The position numbers and the translations under genes are program-made. Positions 40,211 to 45,453 of a DNA stretch of 45,453 nucleotides are shown piece after piece (the first letter of the stretch is position 1; each line of letters begins with the position of its first letter). The notes under the pieces are model-generated. The model ran no database searches, had not been told where the DNA came from, and saw only the letters and a list, made by a program, of their open reading frames with translations. This stretch comes from VFMC01 sp044238435 (lineage in GTDB: Bacteria; Actinomycetota; Acidimicrobiia; Acidimicrobiales; Ilumatobacteraceae). The stretch is taken from positions 1 through 45,453 of the forward strand of contig JBIIDH010000016.1 of the NCBI GenBank assembly GCA_044238435.1, written 5' to 3'.

Positions 40211-42898
40211 ATGCCCAAGCCCCTCGTCATCGTCGAGTCGCCAGCCAAGGCGAAGACCATCTCCAAGTTCTTGGGGAACACCTTCGACGTGCGCGCCTCG
40301 GTGGGGCACGTGGCCGACCTGCCCAGCAAGGGCCTGTCGATCGACGTCGACAACGGGTTCAAGCCCACCTACGAACTCACCGAACGCGGCAAGACCGTGG
40401 TGAAAGACCTGCGCGCTGCCATGAAGGATGCCAGCGAGCTGTACCTCGCCACCGACGAAGACCGCGAGGGCGAGGCCATCAGCTGGCATCTGCTCGAGTA
40501 CCTGAAGCCGAAGATCCCCGTGAAGCGCATGGTGTTCCACGAGATCACCAAGAGCGCCATCGACGCCGCCGTCGCCAACCCGCGTGGCATCGACTACGGC
40601 CTCGTCGATGCTGCCGAGACCCGCCGCCTGCTCGACCGTCTGTACGGCTACGAGGTGTCGCCGGTGCTGTGGCGGCGCGTGAACCGCGGCCTGTCGGCCG
40701 GTCGGGTGCAGAGCCCGTCGGTGCGCCTCATCGTCGAACGCGAGCGCGAGCGCATGGCCTTCGTCGCCGCCGACTACTGGGACATCGAACTGCTCACCGG
40801 CACGGCACCGGCCTTCACTGCCACGCTCGTCGCGCTCGACGGCACCCGGGTGGCCACCGGCAAGGACTTCGGCAGCACCGGCCGAGCCAGCGCCAAGGTG
40901 GTGGTGGTCGACGAGGCCCGCGCTCGAGCGCTGGCCGATGCCCTGCAGGGCGCCGCGTTCGCCGTGCGCTCGGTGGAGGACAAGCCCTACCGCAGCAGCC
41001 CGAAGGCGCCGTTCATGACGTCGACCCTGCAGCAGGAGGGCGGCCGCAAGCTGCGCCTCGGCGCCGCCCAGGTGATGCGCCTGGCCCAGGGCCTGTACGA
41101 GCGCGGCTACATCACCTACATGCGTACCGACAACGTGGTGCTCAGCGAGGAAGCCCTCGCCGCTGTGCGCGCCGAGGTGGGCAAGGCCTACGGGCCGCAG
41201 TTCCTGTCGAAAGGGCCGCGCCAGTACTCGGGCAAGATCAAGAACGCGCAGGAGGCCCACGAGGCCATCCGCCCCACCACCCCGCTGCGCTCGCCCGACG
41301 CCCTGGCCGGCGAACTGAACGGCCAGGAACTGGCGCTGTACCGGATGATCTGGCAGCGCACGCTGGCCAGTCAGATGGCCGACGCGGTGGGCACCACCGT
41401 CAGCGTGCGCCTGGGCGCCTCGGCGGTGGTGGCCGGCACCGGCGTCGACACCGAGTTCGCCGCGAGCGGCACCACCATCACGTTCCCCGGCTACCGCCAG
41501 GTGTACGTCGAGTCGGTCGACGAGAGCGAGGCGGGCGCCGACGAGCGCGAGGCGCTGCTGCCCGAACTGACCGTCGGCCAGGCGGTGCCCGTCGAGTCGC
41601 TCACCCCCAACGGCCACACCACCTCGCCGCCTGCCCGCTACACCGAGGCGTCGCTGGTGAAGAAGCTCGAAGAGCTCGGCATCGGCCGTCCCAGCACGTG
41701 GGCGTCGATCATCCAGACCGTGCAGGACCGTGGCTACGTGTGGAAGAAGGGGCAGGCCCTGGTGCCCACCTGGACCGCCTTCGCCGTGGTGGGCCTGATG
41801 GAGAAGCACTTCGACGAACTCGTCGACTACGCCTTCACGGCCCGCATCGAAGAAGACCTCGACTCCATCGCCCGCGCCGAGTTGCAGAAGCAGGACTGGC
41901 TGGCCCACTTCTACTTCGGCGGCGACGATTCCGCTCTGCCCGGTCTGAAGCAACTGGTGGCCGAGAACCTCGACGAGATCGATGCGGCCGAGATCAACAC
42001 GTTCCCCATCGGTCACGACCCCGCCGGGGTGGAGATCGTGGTGAAGCCGGGCAAGTACGGGCCGTACGTGAAGCGCGGCGACGACACCGCCAGCGTGCCC
42101 GACGACCTGGCGCCCGACGAACTCACCGTCGAGGTGGCCTTGAAGTTGCTGGCCGCCCCGAAGAGCGACGAGCCCATCGGCGAACTCGACGGCTACCCGG
42201 TGTTCGCCAAGAACGGTCGGTACGGGCCGTACGTGCAGTGGGGCACCGCCGACAACCCGCCGCGTGGGCTCGACAAGCCGAAGATGGCCAGCCTGTTCAA
42301 GACGATGACGCTCGAACGCATCACGGTCGACGACGCCGAGGCGCTGCTGCAGTTGCCGCGCACCGTCGGCGTCGATCCCACCGACGGCGTGGCCATCGTC
42401 GCCAACAACGGCCGCTACGGGCCGTACGTGCAGAAGGACAAGGACTACCGCAACATCGCCAGCGAGGAGCAGTTGCTCACCATCTCGCTCGAGCAGGCGG
42501 TCGAGATCTTCAAGCAGCCCAAGCAGTTCCGCCGCGGCGGTGGCGCCAACCTGGCAGCCAAGGGCCCGCTGCGCGAGTTCGGCACCGACCCCGTCAGCAG
42601 CAAGCCGGTGGTGGCCAAGGACGGCAAGTTCGGCGTGTACGTCACCGATGGCGAGACCAACGCCTCGCTCAGCAAGGGCGACCGCCTCGAGGCGATGCTG
42701 CCCGAACGGGCCTACGAACTGCTGGCCATCCGCCGCGAGGCGATCATCGAAAAGGGCGGCCCCGCAGCGAAGAAGGCGGCCGCCACCAAGAAGGCCGCGG
42801 CCAAGCGTGCCGCCCCGGTGAAGAAGGCCGCCACCAAGAAAGCCGCTCCTGCGAAGAAGGCCGCCGCCAAGAAGGCCGCCCCCCGCAAGCAGGCCTGA
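40211..42898 (+). CDS. topA: DNA topoisomerase I (type IA)
   Basis: An 895-residue type IA topoisomerase that relaxes negative supercoils. The Toprim domain opens with KPLVIVESPAKAKTISKFLG and holds the metal-binding acidic set in ATDEDREGEAISWHL. The catalytic tyrosine is Tyr303 in YITYMRTDN. After the core come several repeats of the actinobacterial C-terminal type (NGRYGPYVQ, KYGPYVKRGDD, GKFGVYVTDGETNASL) instead of zinc fingers, and a Lys/Ala-rich tail (about 42768-42895) as in mycobacterial and Streptomyces TopA. Length is normal. Confidence 0.97.
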   Translation: MPKPLVIVESPAKAKTISKFLGNTFDVRASVGHVADLPSKGLSIDVDNGFKPTYELTERGKTVVKDLRAAMKDASELYLATDEDREGEAISWHLLEYLKPKIPVKRMVFHEITKSAIDAAVANPRGIDYGLVDAAETRRLLDRLYGYEVSPVLWRRVNRGLSAGRVQSPSVRLIVERERERMAFVAADYWDIELLTGTAPAFTATLVALDGTRVATGKDFGSTGRASAKVVVVDEARARALADALQGAAFAVRSVEDKPYRSSPKAPFMTSTLQQEGGRKLRLGAAQVMRLAQGLYERGYITYMRTDNVVLSEEALAAVRAEVGKAYGPQFLSKGPRQYSGKIKNAQEAHEAIRPTTPLRSPDALAGELNGQELALYRMIWQRTLASQMADAVGTTVSVRLGASAVVAGTGVDTEFAASGTTITFPGYRQVYVESVDESEAGADEREALLPELTVGQAVPVESLTPNGHTTSPPARYTEASLVKKLEELGIGRPSTWASIIQTVQDRGYVWKKGQALVPTWTAFAVVGLMEKHFDELVDYAFTARIEEDLDSIARAELQKQDWLAHFYFGGDDSALPGLKQLVAENLDEIDAAEINTFPIGHDPAGVEIVVKPGKYGPYVKRGDDTASVPDDLAPDELTVEVALKLLAAPKSDEPIGELDGYPVFAKNGRYGPYVQWGTADNPPRGLDKPKMASLFKTMTLERITVDDAEALLQLPRTVGVDPTDGVAIVANNGRYGPYVQKDKDYRNIASEEQLLTISLEQAVEIFKQPKQFRRGGGANLAAKGPLREFGTDPVSSKPVVAKDGKFGVYVTDGETNASLSKGDRLEAMLPERAYELLAIRREAIIEKGGPAAKKAAATKKAAAKRAAPVKKAATKKAAPAKKAAAKKAAPRKQA

Positions 42899-42899
42899 G

Positions 42900-42921
42900 C
42901 GGTTTTCCCGCGGGAAAACCG
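42900..42921. terminator. Perfect 22-base palindrome after topA
   Basis: CGGTTTTCCCG and CGGGAAAACCG are exact inverted halves, starting one base after the topA stop. As RNA it gives a 9-pair stem with a CGCG loop; no T-run follows. It may be a terminator or a protein-binding site. The rest of the gap to tmk shows only the -10 hexamer below. Confidence 0.5.
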
Positions 42922-42975
42922 GACTCGTGCCAGCGGGCGAGCCGGGCCTTCCGGATCTGTACCCCACCCGGCCGG

Positions 42976-42981
42976 TAGCGT
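42976..42981 (+). promoter_or_regulatory. -10 element of tmk, leaderless spacing
   Basis: TAGCGT ends 7 bases before GTG 42989. It overlaps the alternative GTG at 42980 and therefore favours the downstream start. Confidence 0.5.
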
Positions 42982-42988
42982 GCCATCC

Positions 42989-43609
42989 GTGACCGGAGCG
43001 GGGCGATACATCGCGTTCGAGGGTGCCGAGGCCTGCGGCAAGAGCACCCAGGCAGCCCGCCTCGCAGCGCGGCTCGATGCCGTGCTCACCCGCGAAACCG
43101 GGGGCACCGACATCGGCCGGCGCATCCGCGAGATCCTGCACGACACCTCGGTGCACGATCTGGCACCGCGGGCCGAGGCACTGCTCACCGCGGCCGACCG
43201 GGCCCAGCACATCGAACAGGTCGTCGCCCCGGCGCTCAGTGCGGGCCGTCACGTGGTGAGCGACCGCAGCGTGTACTCCACCCTCGCCTACCAGGGCTAC
43301 GGCCGCATGCTGCCGCTCGACGAGGTGCGCGAGATCAACCAATGGGCCGTGCACTCGTGGTGGCCCGAACTGGTGGTGCTCATCGAGGTCGATCCGGTCG
43401 TGCTCGACGAGCGCATGCGCGGCCGCGATCTCGACCGGTTCGAACGTGAGGGCGACGAGTTCCACGCCCGGGTGCGGGCCGGGTTCGCCGACATGGCCGC
43501 CGCCGATCCGCACCGCTGGGTGGTGGTCGACGGCAACCGTCCGGTCGACGCGGTGGAGGCCGACATCGTCGCCGCGGTCGTCGAGCGCCTGGGGATCACC
43601 CCCGCATGA
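42989..43609 (+). CDS. tmk: Thymidylate kinase
   Basis: A 206-residue dTMP kinase in the dTTP pathway. The P-loop is EGAEACGKST (11-20), the DR(Y/H)-like motif is SDRSVYSTLAYQGYG, and the lid region GRDLDRFEREGDEFHARV lies near 150-165. GTG 42989 is preferred for its leaderless -10 spacing; GTG 42980 would add three residues. It overlaps the following holB by 4 bases, the common tmk-holB pairing. Confidence 0.93.
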   Translation: MTGAGRYIAFEGAEACGKSTQAARLAARLDAVLTRETGGTDIGRRIREILHDTSVHDLAPRAEALLTAADRAQHIEQVVAPALSAGRHVVSDRSVYSTLAYQGYGRMLPLDEVREINQWAVHSWWPELVVLIEVDPVVLDERMRGRDLDRFEREGDEFHARVRAGFADMAAADPHRWVVVDGNRPVDAVEADIVAAVVERLGITPA

Positions 43610-44673
43610 GCGACGATCTGTTCGCGCTCGACGCCACCGTGTGGGACGGCGTCATCGGCCAGGACCGAGCCGTGGCCACCCTGCGGGCGTGTGCGGTCGA
43701 CCCGGTGCACGCCTACCTCTTCGTCGGGCCCCCCGGCAGCACCAAGGATGTCGCTGCACGGGCGTTCGCCGCCGTACTGCTGGCGGGCGACGAATCGGCC
43801 AACAGTCGCACCGGTCGGTTGGCCCTGGGCGGCGAGCACCCCGACGTGCGCGAAGTGCGCCGCGTCGGCGCCTCGCTCGACAAGGACCAGATCACCGAGA
43901 TCATCCGCATCGCCTCGCGAGCCCCGGTCGAGGGCGACCGCCAGGTGATGGTGCTCGACGAGTTCCACCTCCTCAGCGCCGACGGTGCAGCGCGCCTGTT
44001 GAAGACGCTCGAGGAGCCGCCCACCTCGACGATGTTCATCGTGCTGGCCGACTTCGTGCCACACGACCTGGTCACCATCGCCTCTCGCTGTGTGCGCATC
44101 GAGTTCGGGCCGGTGCCCGAGACCACCATCGAACGAGTCCTGCTCGCAGAGGGCGCCGACGCAGCCACCGCCACCGCCGCCGCTCGGTCGGCAGCGGGCA
44201 ACCTCGACCGCGCCCGCGTGCTGGTGAGCGACCCCGGCCTGGCCCGCCGCCGCGACCAGTTCGCCTCGGTGCCGCGCCGCCTCGACGGCACCGGCACCCG
44301 GGCAGCCGCCATCGCCGACGAGATCGTCACCCTGGCCGACCAAGCCGCCACCCTGCTGGGCCCGGTGCACGACACCGAGGTGGCCGAACTCGAAGCGCGT
44401 ATCGCATCGATGGGCGAACGCGGCAGCGGCCGCAAGGCGCTCGAAGATCGACACAAGCGCGAGATCCGGCGGTACCGCACCGACGAACTGCGCAGCGGCC
44501 TCGCCGTCATCGCCGGCGTGTACCGCGATGCGGCGGTCGCCGGCACCGGGGTGCACCCCGACGTGCACGTGCGGGCGGTCGAACGGGTGCACGCCGCGCT
44601 CGACGCGTTGGAGCGCAACCCCAACGAGACACTGCTGCTGCAGCACCTGCTGCTCGACCTGCCGTCGCTGTGA
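43606..44673 (+). CDS. holB: DNA polymerase III delta' subunit
   Basis: A 355-residue clamp-loader delta' subunit. It begins with the AAA+ box VIGQDRAV and HAYLFVGPPG, and has VLDEFHLLSADGAARLLKTLEEPP, the usual stretch around the sensor region, followed by a longer C-terminal domain. Two features are reduced: the P-loop reads GPPGSTKD rather than GxxGxGKT, expected as delta' does not hydrolyse ATP, and the four-Cys zinc module between the P-loop and Walker B is absent (the place reads DESANSRTGRLALGGEHPDV). It is translationally coupled to tmk. Confidence 0.9.
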   Translation: MSDDLFALDATVWDGVIGQDRAVATLRACAVDPVHAYLFVGPPGSTKDVAARAFAAVLLAGDESANSRTGRLALGGEHPDVREVRRVGASLDKDQITEIIRIASRAPVEGDRQVMVLDEFHLLSADGAARLLKTLEEPPTSTMFIVLADFVPHDLVTIASRCVRIEFGPVPETTIERVLLAEGADAATATAAARSAAGNLDRARVLVSDPGLARRRDQFASVPRRLDGTGTRAAAIADEIVTLADQAATLLGPVHDTEVAELEARIASMGERGSGRKALEDRHKREIRRYRTDELRSGLAVIAGVYRDAAVAGTGVHPDVHVRAVERVHAALDALERNPNETLLLQHLLLDLPSL

Positions 44674-44714
44674 CCGCGGGCGGCCCACCGGACCAGGCCG
44701 CGGATGCGGACGGA

Positions 44715-44720
44715 TAGGGT
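44715..44720 (+). promoter_or_regulatory. -10 element of the PPOX-fold gene, leaderless spacing
   Basis: TAGGGT ends 6 bases before GTG 44727. Confidence 0.45.
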
Positions 44721-44726
44721 CGCGGC

Positions 44727-45215
44727 GTGCCCAAGCTGACCGACCACGACCTCGCCTCCTTCCTCGACGAGCCCGGCCACCTCGCCCGCATCGGCACCAC
44801 CGATGCCGACGGCATGCCCCGGGTGCTGCCACTGTGGTTCATCGTCCACGACGGCGCCATCTGCTTCACACCCCGTCAGCCCGCCGTCATCTGGCACAAC
44901 ATCGTGCGCGACCCGCGGGTGGGCATCACCATCGACGAAGAGGCCAGCCCCTACCGCAAGGTGTTCGTGCAGGGTGTGGCCGAGGTGCTGCACCAACCCG
45001 GCGACGACCTGGCCTGGCAGCCGCTCTACCGCCGCATCGCGAAGCGCTACACCCGCGACGACTGGGCCGACAGCTACGTCGACACCACCAGCAACCAGCC
45101 CCGCGCACTGTGCGCCGTGCGCCTCGACGCCCCCACGACGCGCATCCAGACCTGGCGCATGCCCGTGGCCGGCGAAGACCCCACCGGGATCTGGCACCAG
45201 CGCTACTACGTGTAG
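44727..45215 (+). CDS. Pyridoxamine 5'-phosphate oxidase-fold (PPOX/FDR) protein
   Basis: A 162-residue split-barrel flavin-binding protein. GHLARIGTTDADGMPRVLPLWF is the usual opening (arginine/threonine strand and substrate-side PxW), followed by FTPRQPAVIWHNIVRDPRVGITIDEE and KVFVQGVAEVL. Such proteins bind FMN or, in actinobacteria, coenzyme F420; the cofactor cannot be decided here. GTG start. A standalone gene upstream of tRNA-Thr. Confidence 0.83.
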   Translation: MPKLTDHDLASFLDEPGHLARIGTTDADGMPRVLPLWFIVHDGAICFTPRQPAVIWHNIVRDPRVGITIDEEASPYRKVFVQGVAEVLHQPGDDLAWQPLYRRIAKRYTRDDWADSYVDTTSNQPRALCAVRLDAPTTRIQTWRMPVAGEDPTGIWHQRYYV

Positions 45216-45250
45216 TCGCGGCCACCGGATCGGTAGACTCTCCGCTCGCC

Positions 45251-45326
45251 GCCCAGATAGCTCAGTCGGCAGAGCATTTCACTCGTAATGAAAAGGTCGA
45301 GGGTTCGATTCCCTCTCTGGGCTCCA
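45251..45326 (+). tRNA. tRNA-Thr (anticodon CGT)
   Basis: A complete cloverleaf of 73 bases plus encoded CCA. The acceptor pairs GCCCAGA with TCTGGGC, the D arm is GCTC...GAGC, the anticodon stem TTTCA/TGAAA holds loop CTCGTAA (anticodon CGT, reads ACG), and the T arm GAGGG/CCCTC has loop TTCGATT. Base 73 is T, as in other actinobacterial tRNA-Thr. A -10-like TAGACT lies at 45234-45239. Confidence 0.97.
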
Positions 45327-45329
45327 TGT

Positions 45330-45345
45330 GATGTCGCGAGACATC
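45330..45345. other. Palindrome 3 bases after tRNA-Thr
   Basis: GATGTC-GCGA-GACATC is a perfect inverted repeat just beyond the tRNA CCA. It could be part of an inserted element end or a processing or terminator hairpin. Confidence 0.4.
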
Positions 45346-45357
45346 CCGGACGGACCG

Positions 45358-45373
45358 GACCCTCATCAGGGTC
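45358..45373. terminator. Terminator-like hairpin after tRNA-Thr
   Basis: GACCCT and AGGGTC pair around CATC, followed on the plus strand by a T-richer stretch ending in GTTTT. On the other strand it contains the stop codon of the convergent ORF, so it may serve both directions. Confidence 0.5.
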
Positions 45374-45452
45374 GGGTTCTGTTCGTTTTGCGGGGTCCTT
45401 TGGGGCCGCCTGGCGGTTGTCCGGTGCCGTGGTAGCGGTGTTCGGGGTTGAT
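45366..45452 (-). CDS. C-terminal end of an unidentified convergent ORF (cut by window edge)
   Basis: The minus strand is open from the window edge to a TGA at 45366-45368, giving 28 residues that start INPEHRYHGTGQPPGGPKG. The codon pattern fits coding DNA. The ending resembles the tails of IS481-type transposases or HNH-endonuclease (DUF222) proteins that I recall, but 28 residues cannot decide. The 24 bases left of it hold the two palindromes. Confidence 0.35.
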   Translation of the reverse strand: MNPEHRYHGTGQPPGGPKGPRKTNRTRP

Positions 45453-45453
45453 G

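Noticed and set aside
42768..42895. Lys/Ala repeat at the end of topA as a possible independent repeat element
   Set aside because: It is in frame and matches the basic tails known for actinobacterial TopA.
39782..43513. Open frame of more than 1,200 codons on the minus strand across topA and tmk
   Set aside because: It runs antisense to four certain genes and has a composition typical of reversed GC-rich codons; no domain is recognisable.
1..45453. CRISPR array, rRNA genes, prophage or integron
   Set aside because: No regularly spaced repeats, no rRNA-like sequence and no phage structural genes were seen; the only tandem repeats are the two 46-base hairpins, the lipoprotein linker and the 11-base array.

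Overview
The window is high-GC DNA from an actinomycete. ClpC, RadA next to DisA, a circularly permuted RsgA, a zinc-finger-free TopA with a Lys/Ala tail, Tad pilus genes, many GTG starts and Ala/Thr-rich lipoprotein linkers all fit Actinomycetota. The overall style resembles Acidimicrobiia, but that placement is an inference. Genes are tightly packed, mostly with 1-14 base overlaps, and almost all of the window is ordinary chromosomal sequence.

Layout. (1) 1-5045, plus strand: the end of clpC, a DUF4389 membrane protein, an LppM-like lipoprotein, radA, disA (c-di-AMP synthase) and a VOC protein. (2) 5070-14388, minus strand: one near-continuous nine-gene run (ABC ATPase, two permeases, sugar-type binding lipoprotein, cyclophilin, AlkX-type glycosylase, AI-2E exporter, class 3 asparaginase, metallo-beta-lactamase fold hydrolase). 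(3) 14485-19414, plus strand: a cysteine-less DksA-like protein coupled to an ABC1 kinase, a three-gene operon with two ferritin-like proteins, two tandem 46-base hairpins, and an epoxide-hydrolase-like protein. (4) 19479-24538: a Bax-inhibitor-1 family protein, an ABM-like monooxygenase, a group 2 sigma factor with a membrane partner, a MORN-like repeat protein, a beta-hydroxyacid dehydrogenase paired with an AA_synth protein, and a selenocysteine tRNA. (5) 24629-31221: a 2-hydroxyacid dehydrogenase, a compact tad cluster (tadZ-tadA-tadB-tadC-pilin-tadE), a STAS protein and an iron-sulfur photolyase. (6) 31228-45453: rsgA, a sarcosine-oxidase-like flavoprotein, an MMPL transporter, an ABC importer operon, topA, tmk-holB, a PPOX-fold protein, tRNA-Thr(CGT) and the cut end of a convergent ORF.

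Most notable signals. The ABC importer at 36036-40163 is preceded by a five-unit array in perfect 11-base phase in which four units carry TTCAC or TTCAT. This looks like an actinobacterial PhoP (PHO) box and suggests phosphate-controlled uptake of a phosphorus compound. About ten genes carry a TANNNT -10 hexamer only 6-8 bases before the start codon, the signature of leaderless transcription, and this decides several starts. A tRNA-Sec gene implies selenoprotein synthesis in this organism although no selenoprotein gene is visible here. Two adjacent ferritin-like proteins, one with a complete diiron ligand set and one degenerate, form an operon with an unrecognised third gene behind a palindromic site.
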